Shown here: piece after piece, positions 8,789 to 18,156 of the stretch | How the letters are laid out: the number at the start of each line of letters is the position of its first letter | Numbering within the stretch: position 1 is the first letter of the stretch | NCBI RefSeq assembly: GCF_007676705.1 | Contig: NZ_VEBF01000003.1 | Location: 248,001-312,000, forward strand | Direction: 5' to 3' | DNA length: 64,000 nucleotides | From: Paenibacillus xylanexedens | GTDB taxonomy: Bacteria; Bacillota; Bacilli; Paenibacillales; Paenibacillaceae | Notes under the pieces: model-generated | Told to the model about the DNA's origin: nothing | Databases searched by the model: none | Seen by the model: only the letters and a program-made list of their open reading frames with translations | Translations under genes and position numbers: made by a program

Positions 8789-8803
8789 TGATAATCATTA
8801 TCA
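8789..8803 (-). promoter_or_regulatory. Fur box
   Basis: TGATAATCATTATCA is a perfect 7-1-7 Fur palindrome in front of the siderophore ATPase gene, predicting repression when iron is plentiful. Confidence 0.9.
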
Positions 8804-9029
8804 TTTGTCAACATAAAAAACCAAATTCGCTGCTCTTTTCTTGCTTTGTTCAGTCATTCTGAAGCAAATTGCAGACCTTCTTCCAGAATACATATGAGAG
8901 CTTTTCTCATTCATCACGCGCATTTCATCCATTCTGCTTATCTCTCGAACTCTTGAATCAAAAATTTTGTGTCCGATTTGTGAATGACTGATTTATTTTT
9001 ATGCAATGGGCTATATCCGACATTTGAAA

Positions 9030-9070
9030 TAAAAAAAGATGACCTTGAAATTCAAGTTCAAGGTCATCTA
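9030..9070 (-). terminator. rho-independent terminator of the tubulin/GTPase/vWA gene cluster
   Basis: On the minus strand AGATGACCTTGAA pairs with TTCAAGGTCATCT around a short loop and is followed by a seven-T run, 94 nt after the last gene of the cluster. The stretch 8804-9029 shows nothing recognisable. Confidence 0.9.
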
Positions 9071-9163
9071 CACACTCTCGTTCACTAGGGTATGAAGTCA
9101 GCATTTCATTAATTGGTCAGAAGACGCTCTATGAATTTATGCGACATGCTCAGATAAAATAAC

Positions 9164-12100
9164 TTACAGTTTCGGCTGCGGCATCAATTGGATCACCGTC
9201 ATACTGCCCTGCGTACTCTTCACACTGACAACGCTCTCGGCATCCATATCGGCTGGAAGATCGATCTGCAATCCATACGGATAGAGACGATCTGCCTCTC
9301 CAATAGACATCTGTGAAGAATTCGTCGCATCCTGTTCATTGGATACAGATGTGTCAGGCGATGTCGAACCTGTAGCTTGATCTGCTTCGGTGCCTTGATC
9401 CGTGTCTCCGTTCGCAGCATCAGACGATGCATTCGTCCCTGTATCCGTTGTAGCATCGTTAGCAGGATCTGAAGTGGCATTACCTGACGTTGACGGATCT
9501 GCCTGCTGATCGCCATCCTCCGTCTGCTCTGTGTTCCCCACATTTCCCGTTGAAGAACCATCCGCACTTCCTTCGGAAGCACTTCCTGAACCCCCATCGG
9601 AGGCATCTTGGGTATCCCGTTCTTCATTCCGATTAAAGCTCTCCCACTTGCCTGTTGAATCTAATTCCTGCGTGCTGCCATCTTTCATCATCAATTGGAG
9701 TGATCCTTGCTCAAACTCATCACTTCCCGTATCATTCCTGAATCGGATGACCAACTGAGCAGCTGATTCAGTACCCTCCTGTTCACTCCCAGGAACCACA
9801 TAAGCAATCTGCTCCGCGAGCTGTACCTCAGGTTCAGCCGGAATGACAGGCTCCTCGGTGGTAGGAGGAGATGCCGCTGGCGGCTCCACAGAATCATTCA
9901 TCCATGCATATGTACCGCCAGCAATACCCAAAACCAGGATCAAGAGGATTAATCCGAACAGATTCTTCCTTTTACCCGTTAGCATCCGCACCAGAGGAGA
10001 AGACAATTCGGTCTTGGCACGGTCATAGGCCGGCTTCATCGCCTTGTTTGCTCTCGCGTAATACGGTTTGAAAGCCGACTTCGACTTGAAGGCTTCACGG
10101 TCATGGGACTTGAAATAGGCCACAAGGGCATCCGCATATCCTTTATGTGCATTGGAACCCCGGACAAACATCCGTTGACTCCCTGACCATTCGAAGAATG
10201 GATACAACCCTTGAGTCCGATCTGCATGACTACGAACAAATTCAATTAGGCCAGGATAATCCAACCGGTTACTGCCGCTTCCTCCTCGATAAAAAGCCAT
10301 TGGCAAAGCTTCATAGGCCGCTATCCCCGGGTGAGCCTGCAGCTCTCCGGCAAGCCAGCGACGCGTCCAGCGCTGAAGTTCATTGCGCTCCGCCAGGGAG
10401 AGTGTCTCCAGTTGCTCTTCGTCATTCCCCTCACCACTAAGCCATGCTCTTGCAGCCAGCATCATGTTCGTTCGAGCAGATACATCGGAACCCTGGCGTG
10501 CCGCCCAGTCCCGAACCTCATCGCCATGCTGCAAAATATCGATGCTTAACAGCTGTTCACGATCTACCCGTTCCAGATCCAGATCCTGAATCATAAACAG
10601 GTTAATGACATAGGCCAGCTTGTCCGCAAGGCGAGTTAACTCCTCCAGATATGCCGGATCTTGACTGGCAGCCTGAGAACCCCCTTTTCGATTAGGGCGG
10701 GCTGTAGCTTCAGATTGGCCTATTCGTGCCGTAATGCCTGTATCATACGTATCTTCCGTGGATACCCGGTCGAGCACACTAACTCGCTGGAGGGCTTCAT
10801 TAGCAGACTGAACCGGATTAGGCGCAGAACATAATCGTTCACGCAGCTCACTGGCTGTCCGCTCCAGCAAGTAGTTGTTGTGAATCGCAGACGGATGAGC
10901 TGTAACCCATCTTCGGATCACTTCCACGACGTTTGCTGCTGATTCCGTGCGTTTCAACTGATTGTCCAGATAAGGCTCAAACAATAACTTGGTGAGCGAT
11001 TCATTGGCCAACACTTTATCAAAGAAAGCCCGATTCAGCTGCGGATCCCGATCCAGCACAGCATACAATTCCTGCACAGCACGCATACGCTTCTGGGCAC
11101 GGGCATTATTTACACCGTAGATGAAATAGTCCACAATCCGGGATTGTACCACGGGCGCAGCAACACTAAAATATTCTCCAATTCGAGCAGCAACGGCTTC
11201 TTCGGGTACATTCTCGCGCTTCACACTGTCCAGTTCCCGGCTAAGCAAAGTCAGGAACAGCTCGTTCAGACGTGAACGTTGCTTGGACCCACCTTCCGGC
11301 TTCAGATAGGTTAGCAAACCACTCAGGACATGGCTTTTGTTATCCAGATACAGGTCTTCCATGCCTTGTTCAAGACCATAGAACACCGATAGTTCGCCAT
11401 ATGCTTCAATGGAAAGTTCCCGTCCAGGCTCCATACCGGACAGCATCTCATCGGCAAACGTATAGAACGCATCCGCAGCAGCAGGTTCCTGCAACAAGTA
11501 CCAGGCGAATTCCGCATAAGGCAGTTTCGCCACAGATGCATCTGCATGCGTAACTCTCCCGGATACCAGATCAAAAGTGAAATCCTTCTCCGTATTCCGG
11601 TCTTTCGGACGCAGTGTACCACGCTCTACAAACTGGATGTGAATGCCCTTCTTGGCCTGCGGCTCCTTGGCAAACGTCATGAAACCAAGCTGACGACGGA
11701 ATGCATAGGGTAACGCCGTGTACAGCAAACGTAGCAATCCCTTCGCTCCGGCGGTCACTTCCTCTGCGGGAACATCCAGTGCAATATACACTTTTCTGCG
11801 TGTCGCTACGGACTGCATTACGGCATAGAGCAAGCGCTTGAACAGCACTTCATTCAATTTCAAGGCACTCAGGATCTGACTTGGCGACGAATCAGGACCA
11901 CTTCCCGAAGATATGGGCAATTCAGCAAGCGCAGGCAGTACTGTGCCTTGTTCGATGTCATAGGACGTGGCGAACACGGTATCCAGCCAGCTGCCTTGCT
12001 TCATCTGCTCTTCCGAGCGTTCGGGAGACAAGACGTAATTATGAGCGAAAAAGGCACTGCGCAGCCCGGTGAAATCCGCAGCTTGGTACACATTTTGCCC

Positions 12101-12358
12101 AAGGATCGTCTCTCCACTCTCCAGATGAAGCAGGTGAATGGAAGCCGGAAACTTCGTCTCGTCCTTCTCGCTACGGCCTGTTAGCTCCGCCGGAGCATCA
12201 TAGACACAGTAGGGGTGAAGCACTTTTTTGATAAAAGAAGGGTCCAGTCCCGGCGATGCCGCAACCGTATCGAACCCCTCTGTTGTGCGAAACACCCCGC
12301 GCCGCTCTCGGGTATACAACTGTTGTTCAATGGGCGGGGTTACGGAAGAACGCATCAT
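9164..12358 (-). CDS. GAP1-N2 domain protein, membrane-anchored with a disordered outer tail
   Basis: Large protein of 1064 residues. Residues ~9-140 (EQQLYTRERRGVF, GFDTVAASPGLD, LHPYCVYDAP) fit the GAP1-N2 (GTPase-associated protein 1, N-terminal type 2) pattern as I recall it, followed by helical regions that match the middle/C-terminal parts of GAP1 proteins. A single membrane helix lies at ~797-818 (LFGLILLILVLGIAGGTYAW). Residues ~835-1010 are low-complexity Asp/Ser/Thr/Gly, with a short C-terminal beta-like segment. The polarity (basic residues before the helix) puts the GAP1 domains in the cytoplasm and the acidic tail outside. The start codon overlaps the stop of the upstream GTPase gene by 4 nt, so the two are translationally coupled. 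GAP1 proteins are named for genomic association with TRAFAC-like GTPases; function unknown. Confidence 0.75.
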   Translation of the reverse strand: MMRSSVTPPIEQQLYTRERRGVFRTTEGFDTVAASPGLDPSFIKKVLHPYCVYDAPAELTGRSEKDETKFPASIHLLHLESGETILGQNVYQAADFTGLRSAFFAHNYVLSPERSEEQMKQGSWLDTVFATSYDIEQGTVLPALAELPISSGSGPDSSPSQILSALKLNEVLFKRLLYAVMQSVATRRKVYIALDVPAEEVTAGAKGLLRLLYTALPYAFRRQLGFMTFAKEPQAKKGIHIQFVERGTLRPKDRNTEKDFTFDLVSGRVTHADASVAKLPYAEFAWYLLQEPAAADAFYTFADEMLSGMEPGRELSIEAYGELSVFYGLEQGMEDLYLDNKSHVLSGLLTYLKPEGGSKQRSRLNELFLTLLSRELDSVKRENVPEEAVAARIGEYFSVAAPVVQSRIVDYFIYGVNNARAQKRMRAVQELYAVLDRDPQLNRAFFDKVLANESLTKLLFEPYLDNQLKRTESAANVVEVIRRWVTAHPSAIHNNYLLERTASELRERLCSAPNPVQSANEALQRVSVLDRVSTEDTYDTGITARIGQSEATARPNRKGGSQAASQDPAYLEELTRLADKLAYVINLFMIQDLDLERVDREQLLSIDILQHGDEVRDWAARQGSDVSARTNMMLAARAWLSGEGNDEEQLETLSLAERNELQRWTRRWLAGELQAHPGIAAYEALPMAFYRGGSGSNRLDYPGLIEFVRSHADRTQGLYPFFEWSGSQRMFVRGSNAHKGYADALVAYFKSHDREAFKSKSAFKPYYARANKAMKPAYDRAKTELSSPLVRMLTGKRKNLFGLILLILVLGIAGGTYAWMNDSVEPPAASPPTTEEPVIPAEPEVQLAEQIAYVVPGSEQEGTESAAQLVIRFRNDTGSDEFEQGSLQLMMKDGSTQELDSTGKWESFNRNEERDTQDASDGGSGSASEGSADGSSTGNVGNTEQTEDGDQQADPSTSGNATSDPANDATTDTGTNASSDAANGDTDQGTEADQATGSTSPDTSVSNEQDATNSSQMSIGEADRLYPYGLQIDLPADMDAESVVSVKSTQGSMTVIQLMPQPKL

Positions 12359-13614
12359 CCCACTCTCCCCTCAATGTACTTCAGCTTGTACAACAGCCAC
12401 AGGAAGGGTTCATCCACACGGATCGGGCTAACCACACCCTGCAATTTCATATCCACCGGATTGCTGCCCAGCGCAGAGACTGCGAAATAGGCTGTGTCCT
12501 TGAAGTACACATCCATCGTGCCCTTGAACGGACGATCCACCTTCTCGATAAAACGCCGGATCTCCCCGTCGATATTCTCGAACTCGGTTAAGTCGAACCA
12601 ATCGCGGTGCACCATGTTGCGGAAGACATTACTGTTGGATTTAATATAATCGCCCTCTTCATCCTTGAGGGAATGCAGCATGTCGCTTTTCGTGAGCACA
12701 ACGGCTGTTGGAATATTGGTCTTGGCTTTATCCTGATACGCGATAAAATCTCCGAACATCGTCAGTACCACGTCACGTGGCTCATCGTATCGTGGTGTCC
12801 ACTCTCCCGGCTCATTGCCGAGGTTAATGCGGATTTTGTCCCGAATCGAACGAATCTGAAGCGGATCCACCATGAACAGAATACCTGCAGAGTTCTTGAT
12901 GTGCTGCCCGTGAAGTCCGAGGTAATCCTGCTCCACCATACCTTCACCTGCGACGTCAAAGAACACCAGCGTCAGCGGCGCTTTATCTTCGTCCTTGAAC
13001 ACAAACTGGAAGATAAACGGCTCCTGCAACTTCTCCTTCTGCGTGGAATCCAGCAGATCGCCCCGTTCGAACAACGGTTCTTCATAATCCGCACGGAACC
13101 GGCGGCTGATCTCCGCATTCAATGGCATACAAGCCGCGTCAAAATGATCGGCCGTATAATGCTGCAATGTATGAATTAATGAAGTCATGTAGACGGATTT
13201 CCCCACCTGGGATGCACCAATGATGGATATGATATTGCTAGGTGCTTTCCCCGCCGTAACAGGCAGCTCGTTATGACACTGCGGGCACAACCGGCGGCGT
13301 GTAACGACACCATACCGATCGTTCAGGCCCATCACGATGTTATCGGAATAAATGCGATGTTCCTCCGGTACATCATGCGGAGCCAATACAGCCTCCATAT
13401 CAAATACCGTATCGAGTCCGAACCTTTCGCGATACCGATTCAACTTCGCATCTTCCCCGAGTGCGTAGTCCTCATCATCATCGCGGTGATGGGCGGCGCG
13501 GAACACTACCTCTTCCGGTGAAAACTTGCTGAAACAATAAGGGCATACAATATCGTAAAACAGCGGACGTTCCTCCGGCTGTTGTCTCTTCAAAAACCGA
13601 CTAAAAAAGCTCAT
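12355..13614 (-). CDS. zinc-ribbon P-loop GTPase (TRAFAC-like, double-GTPase 2 family)
   Basis: Cytoplasmic predicted GTPase of 419 residues. A zinc ribbon split by a long insert is visible: C24-P-Y-C27 and C110-P-Q-C113. The P-loop is G133-ASQVGK-S140, the Walker B/G3 region is LVFFDVAGEGM, and VVLTKSDML is the TKxD base-recognition motif. The ATG at 13614 follows GGGGAGGGGAGTGGCT; the upstream ATG at 13656 is unsupported. It sits between a small unknown protein and the GAP1-N2 protein, with a 4-nt overlap to the latter, the combination for which these GTPases were named. It probably acts as a nucleotide switch with the GAP1 partner (inference). Confidence 0.75.
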   Translation of the reverse strand: MSFFSRFLKRQQPEERPLFYDIVCPYCFSKFSPEEVVFRAAHHRDDDEDYALGEDAKLNRYRERFGLDTVFDMEAVLAPHDVPEEHRIYSDNIVMGLNDRYGVVTRRRLCPQCHNELPVTAGKAPSNIISIIGASQVGKSVYMTSLIHTLQHYTADHFDAACMPLNAEISRRFRADYEEPLFERGDLLDSTQKEKLQEPFIFQFVFKDEDKAPLTLVFFDVAGEGMVEQDYLGLHGQHIKNSAGILFMVDPLQIRSIRDKIRINLGNEPGEWTPRYDEPRDVVLTMFGDFIAYQDKAKTNIPTAVVLTKSDMLHSLKDEEGDYIKSNSNVFRNMVHRDWFDLTEFENIDGEIRRFIEKVDRPFKGTMDVYFKDTAYFAVSALGSNPVDMKLQGVVSPIRVDEPFLWLLYKLKYIEGRVG

Positions 13615-13669
13615 AGCCACTCCCCTCCCCTGATCAGTCAGACTAAAGATGTACACTTAGCCTAACTAT

Positions 13670-14317
13670 CTAGTCTGATATTAATCTATAGGCGGCTCCA
13701 TATTTTGGTCCGTCCGTGAAGAATAATCGCACATAATCATCCTTGGCGACTTCAACGGGCGGCATCTCATTTCTTCCGGGAGCAAAATCACTCACAAAAG
13801 GATACACCGTACCATCTTCCTTATTCAGCGGAACCCCGCCCTGTTTGCGAACATAACAGAGTGCTTCCTTTGGAACAGGTACTTCCGCTGTGACGGTGAT
13901 CAATACACTTTTTCGTTTCTGAAAAAAACCGCTCTTGTAGCGAATGGAAAAGCGGATATCCGCCTTCCCTGCGCTTGCAATCACCATGTTGTCCTCGTCT
14001 CGTTGACGAATCAGCACAGGCCCGTCGTCCTCCATCTGACACACATACACCGTGTACTTGAAGGCACCAAAACCCGTGATCCGATCCGTGTAACCATTGC
14101 TCGCCTTATATTCCTCTCTCGTGTACAGCTTCAGCTTGCCCTGTGCAGGCTGTTCTCCGTCACGATCATCGCTCATCATATCCAGCTCCAGCCGCTCGAC
14201 ATATACAGCTTCTACCCGTTCCGGCCAGAGCCAGCGAAGTGTACAACGTCCTTCGTCCACCTCAAGTGTCAGTTTTCGAATCAAGGGTGTCGAAGGGTCT
14301 GCATCCGTAAACCGCAT
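13670..14317 (-). CDS. unknown protein of the tubulin/GTPase cluster, beta-rich
   Basis: Protein of 215 residues that I do not recognise. It is rich in alternating hydrophobic/charged stretches suggesting beta-sandwich structure (KLTLEVDEGRCTLRWLWP, DIRFSIRYKSGFF, SVLITVTAEVPVP), has no signal or membrane helix and contains only three scattered cysteines. The ATG at 14317 is chosen because GGGAGG lies 9 nt upstream; an open frame extends to 14458 but overlaps the vWA gene end and lacks a site. It lies between the six-TM vWA gene (19-nt gap) and the GTPase gene (55-nt gap), so it is very likely co-transcribed and part of the same machine. It could be an adaptor or ligand-binding module; no evidence decides. 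Confidence 0.75.
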   Translation of the reverse strand: MRFTDADPSTPLIRKLTLEVDEGRCTLRWLWPERVEAVYVERLELDMMSDDRDGEQPAQGKLKLYTREEYKASNGYTDRITGFGAFKYTVYVCQMEDDGPVLIRQRDEDNMVIASAGKADIRFSIRYKSGFFQKRKSVLITVTAEVPVPKEALCYVRKQGGVPLNKEDGTVYPFVSDFAPGRNEMPPVEVAKDDYVRLFFTDGPKYGAAYRLISD

Positions 14318-14336
14318 TTCCATTGACCTCCCGACG

Positions 14337-15620
14337 TTAGAATCCTTTGCTGCGTGTATCTCTTGCTCTCTGACCGAATCCTTCGGCTGAGGAAGTTCCG
14401 CCGCCAGCTTCACGACGCCCCCTGCTCTTCCGCGGCGTGTTCTCCTTGATCGGAACAATCCAGGAGAACAGGGTCAGTACACCAGACAAGATGAGCATCG
14501 CACCGAGTCGTACAAATGTATCACCCACGTTCGAACCGTCGAGGCCCCATTCCAGCAGAAGCCCTGCCAGTAGACCCGACACCGCACCACCAATGCCGAA
14601 GCTGAGCGCGAGATGACGATTATCAAACACAAGTCCGAGTGACACACCCAGCGCCACGCCGATTAGTAACACGGCTGCTACACGGAAAATCGCCAGATAA
14701 ACGCTATGCTCCATCATGCCTGTACGCTCCGTTACCAGCGTCCGTTCATCAATCGTATCGTAGATCTGCTGGAATGCCAGATTCAGACCACCGGAATCCG
14801 GTACATCATAGTACATGCCACCCGTTTGCTGGGCAATATTACGCAGCAAATCCGTTCCTGATGGGTCCACCAGACTGAGGCCGACTGTATTAATGGAAAT
14901 CTGTTCGTTGTTATATTGGGACAAAATATCGGTCGTGTCCGCTTCACTGAAGCCATCGGATAACAAGATGACGACGGTACCGCGTTTCGGGTCCTGTTTG
15001 CCCTGAATCTGTTCCATGCCTTCCCGCAGCACGGCATCAAAATTGGTGCCGCCCGAAGTCGTGACAATGCCATCGATTTTGCCATAAACCTCATTCTTGG
15101 CCGCTTCACTATCCAGCGCAATAAACGGCTGCAACAACTGCGGTTGGTCATCAAACGTGATGACAGCTACCTGTTTGTCGCTCTCCATTTGGCTGATCAG
15201 TGTCTTGGCTGCTTCAAAGCGTCCGTTATCCGGATCTGTCTCGCTCATGCTGCCCGAGTTATCAATCATCAGTACGATGTCTTTCACTTGCTTCACACCG
15301 CCCGGATTGATCTGGTACAACAATTGCAGGGTGAGTCCAACAACAAACAACAGAGCCAGCGTTGCCGGAACAAGCAATTTCCACGACAGTCCCAGATACC
15401 GGAGCTTCCATGAAGCGCCATTCAGCTTGGGTGAGATCATCTCTGCGATTAAACAGAACAATCCAACGCTTAGCGCCAGTATGCCAAAGTATAATCCCAT
15501 CAGCAACAGACGCGGCATCTCCCCAAGCCATTGACGCAGCATGATTTCTCCTGCCGCAAACCCCACTGCCCCGCCAATCAGGCTGAACAGGACCAGGAGA
15601 AGATTGATTTTTCGCTGCAT
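14337..15620 (-). CDS. six-TM protein with central von Willebrand factor A domain
   Basis: Membrane protein of 427 residues. Three N-terminal helices (about 6-24, 36-60, 83-103) precede a vWA domain at ~113-290; three more helices (about 307-331, 340-358, 370-390) and a basic tail (394-427) follow. The metal-ion-dependent adhesion site is intact: D120-N-S-G-S124, the TSGGT loop at 188-192 and S221-D222-G. If the N-terminus and basic tail are cytoplasmic, the vWA domain faces outward. The ATG at 15620 is best placed after AAAGGA (11 nt); ATGs at 15632 and 15641 overlap or precede the site. vWA domains bind protein partners through a divalent metal, so this may be the outward or inward coupling part of the cluster. 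Confidence 0.8.
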   Translation of the reverse strand: MQRKINLLLVLFSLIGGAVGFAAGEIMLRQWLGEMPRLLLMGLYFGILALSVGLFCLIAEMISPKLNGASWKLRYLGLSWKLLVPATLALLFVVGLTLQLLYQINPGGVKQVKDIVLMIDNSGSMSETDPDNGRFEAAKTLISQMESDKQVAVITFDDQPQLLQPFIALDSEAAKNEVYGKIDGIVTTSGGTNFDAVLREGMEQIQGKQDPKRGTVVILLSDGFSEADTTDILSQYNNEQISINTVGLSLVDPSGTDLLRNIAQQTGGMYYDVPDSGGLNLAFQQIYDTIDERTLVTERTGMMEHSVYLAIFRVAAVLLIGVALGVSLGLVFDNRHLALSFGIGGAVSGLLAGLLLEWGLDGSNVGDTFVRLGAMLILSGVLTLFSWIVPIKENTPRKSRGRREAGGGTSSAEGFGQRARDTRSKGF

Positions 15621-15704
15621 GTCTACATGCATCCTTTCCATACCAGCCGTAACAGGCTGAGTTAATACAAGATTGTAGCAGGGTGTCAGGACACCGTCGG
15701 CGTC

Positions 15705-18155
15705 TTAACGCATGGGCGACAACTTCTCCACCAGACCTGCGGGGTGAAGTTCATAGCCATTCTCCGTATAGGAGTCATAATATACCTTACCGTTCCGATA
15801 CACCATGAGATCCTCCAGATGGAAACCGCCCATCAGATTCAGCTTCTCCACGCCACTACTGCGTTCTTCGTACACCACACCTAGCTTGTAGATGCGTGAC
15901 GTCTCTTCGGCATGTGCAGCGTAGTCCATGAAAGCACTATGATGGTCACCAAAGAAGTACTTCTCTTCATACCGATGTTCCTGTGTATAATCGAAGACCC
16001 GCACCCTTACGACGGCCTGATCCTCCAGCGTGTGGTACAACCTGCGGAACAGATCATCCCGGGTCAATACGTCTTTGTCTCCGTAGGCAATCGTCACATT
16101 GGCCCGCTGCAACAGCTCTTCTTCAAATGGCAATTGCAGCGGCTCGGCCGTAAGCAGCAACGAGTGACATACCTCCATCAGACGTTTCAACAACCGATCA
16201 TCGCCTTCCGTTGCGAGTCGGTTCATGTCTCCCATGTAACGGTCCTCAAACCATATATCCCGTCCGCGCTTGGCTTCCAAATCTATGATTAGCTCTTCCG
16301 TCACTTTGCCGTAATACTCCATCACGTTCTGCCCGATGTATTCATCCGCAGCGGCGATACTTTGGGCAGCTGTCTCTCGCAGTGTGTGTTCCAGCGCTTC
16401 AAGCGATGCTGTGATATGGCGACTGAAACGGTGAAGCTCTTCCATCTCCGTATCGTAGATACGCAGCAGATGTAATTCATTTTCCAGTCGCAGTAATTCC
16501 ACCTTCGGCACATACACCCGCTCCAGCATGCAATCAATCAGATTGCGTACATTCTGCTTATCACGGAACAATGCTCGTTTGAAGGACTGATCTTCCACAC
16601 GCTCTTGCTGACGTTGCTCCAGCAGAGCACGTGCGGATTCAAGCTGCATCGATTTATCCCGAATCAGTCCGAGCAGTGCCTCACGTACACTGCCAGGCTC
16701 ACTGCCACTCCAGGCCGCCCATTGGAAGTAACCAACCTCAGGATGCTGCACACGGGACTGTTCGGCCTGACGGCGCAGGGAACTGCTAGAGCTGCGCTCC
16801 CGAACACGTTCCTCCACAAGTCGGACTACGTTGTCGCGGAAGTATGACTCGGCTCCTTGTCCGAACAACGCTCTCTCCGCTTCACGTAGGGAGAGCGGCT
16901 TCAGCTCAGAGAAACCAACGTTATGCGTCATAATGCCGCTCATGCCACTAACCAGATCTTCATTGGGCAGCAGGCCTTCGACTTTACGTTCCACCGAGGC
17001 CGCGTCCAGTCCGAAGAAAGCAAGCTTGTCCTTGATGCTCCAATCCGGCTCCTGCCGCATACGTGCGAGCAGATACCGATACAGGTGGTATAACACCGTC
17101 AGCGCAATCGGTTTGTTGGGCCGCCTGATCTCGGCAAAACCCGCGCTTGCATAACCATGCTGATCAGAGGTAGTACGAATATTGTTTTTAAAGGATGTAT
17201 TGTTGTACGTGTTCGCTCCTGTGCTTGAAACGGTACCCAAGTGATTCCCATCCTGCTTCCTGTTCTTCAACAGGCAGATGCGGCAGATGATCTCGGCATT
17301 TTCGATCCAGCCACCGGGAACGCCAGTTCCACGCTCATTTTTATCGGACAACAGATATACAAGATCAAACAACGGTGATGCGGGATGTGCTACGGGAATG
17401 GAGATCCCATCCTCCGTCACCAGCAGATTACCGCTGAACGTGTAGTCCAGCGACTGCATATAATCCAGCTCCCGCAGAAAAGCGAGGCCTGCTGCGCTGG
17501 CATACCCGAAGGAATCCACCTGTTCCATCTCGCTGACCAACACATGCAGATCCGTCTGCACCGACTTGAAGGCTTGGGACAAAATGGTCTCCGTCAGCTT
17601 GGTGAGCTCTGGCAACAATACATTCAGCGGATCATCCGCTCTGGTTACCACCGTAACGTAAATCCGATCAAATGACGAGTACAACCGTCCATATTCGGCA
17701 ATTCGGTTACTGACCCGCCGAAGCGTACGATTCAGATCGTAGAGTGCCTGATCCGATTCATGGAAACTGCGGTGTACATCCTTACGCCGTGTTTTGGACG
17801 GTCGCTCCTTCTGCCCAGTGGACAGTGGCAAGCGGTGCAGAGTTACCTGTCCGTCGTCACCGGATGAGCCATCATTCCTCGTTTCACCCGGATCTACTTC
17901 CTGATCTTCTGTCCCGATCTGAACGTAGACCACACCGTCTCCATTATCCCATTTCAACCGGTTAATCTCCCTCACCGCAGACACGGCAGGTGCAACTTGA
18001 TCACCCACGAACAGAAACAAGGCTGGGTAATGGATGCTGCTGCGTCCATCACCCAGGCTGCCTTGGCGCTCCTGCTCTGTTGCGTAATGTACCGCATACT
18101 TCTCCAGATCGCGCTTCAGGGTATTGCTCGAGCCCAACTCCATCCCGGCCGCCAT
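15705..18155 (-). CDS. large coiled-coil protein partnered with the tubulin-like gene
   Basis: Protein of 816 residues of unknown function. No signal peptide or membrane helix is seen. Residues ~1-300 look like a folded alpha/beta domain (PALFLFVGDQVAPAV, VVYVQIG, FDRIYVTVVTRADDP); a hydrophilic linker around 85-125 and long helical, coiled-coil-like stretches at about 490-640 follow; the C-terminal part is beta-rich (EKLNLMGGFHLEDLMVYRNGKVYYD). It begins 1 nt after the stop of the tubulin-like gene, so the two are translationally coupled and their products probably interact. It is not an obvious NTPase: no P-loop was found. An ATG at 18143 is an alternative start. Confidence 0.7.
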   Translation of the reverse strand: MAAGMELGSSNTLKRDLEKYAVHYATEQERQGSLGDGRSSIHYPALFLFVGDQVAPAVSAVREINRLKWDNGDGVVYVQIGTEDQEVDPGETRNDGSSGDDGQVTLHRLPLSTGQKERPSKTRRKDVHRSFHESDQALYDLNRTLRRVSNRIAEYGRLYSSFDRIYVTVVTRADDPLNVLLPELTKLTETILSQAFKSVQTDLHVLVSEMEQVDSFGYASAAGLAFLRELDYMQSLDYTFSGNLLVTEDGISIPVAHPASPLFDLVYLLSDKNERGTGVPGGWIENAEIICRICLLKNRKQDGNHLGTVSSTGANTYNNTSFKNNIRTTSDQHGYASAGFAEIRRPNKPIALTVLYHLYRYLLARMRQEPDWSIKDKLAFFGLDAASVERKVEGLLPNEDLVSGMSGIMTHNVGFSELKPLSLREAERALFGQGAESYFRDNVVRLVEERVRERSSSSSLRRQAEQSRVQHPEVGYFQWAAWSGSEPGSVREALLGLIRDKSMQLESARALLEQRQQERVEDQSFKRALFRDKQNVRNLIDCMLERVYVPKVELLRLENELHLLRIYDTEMEELHRFSRHITASLEALEHTLRETAAQSIAAADEYIGQNVMEYYGKVTEELIIDLEAKRGRDIWFEDRYMGDMNRLATEGDDRLLKRLMEVCHSLLLTAEPLQLPFEEELLQRANVTIAYGDKDVLTRDDLFRRLYHTLEDQAVVRVRVFDYTQEHRYEEKYFFGDHHSAFMDYAAHAEETSRIYKLGVVYEERSSGVEKLNLMGGFHLEDLMVYRNGKVYYDSYTENGYELHPAGLVEKLSPMR

Positions 18156-18156
18156 C

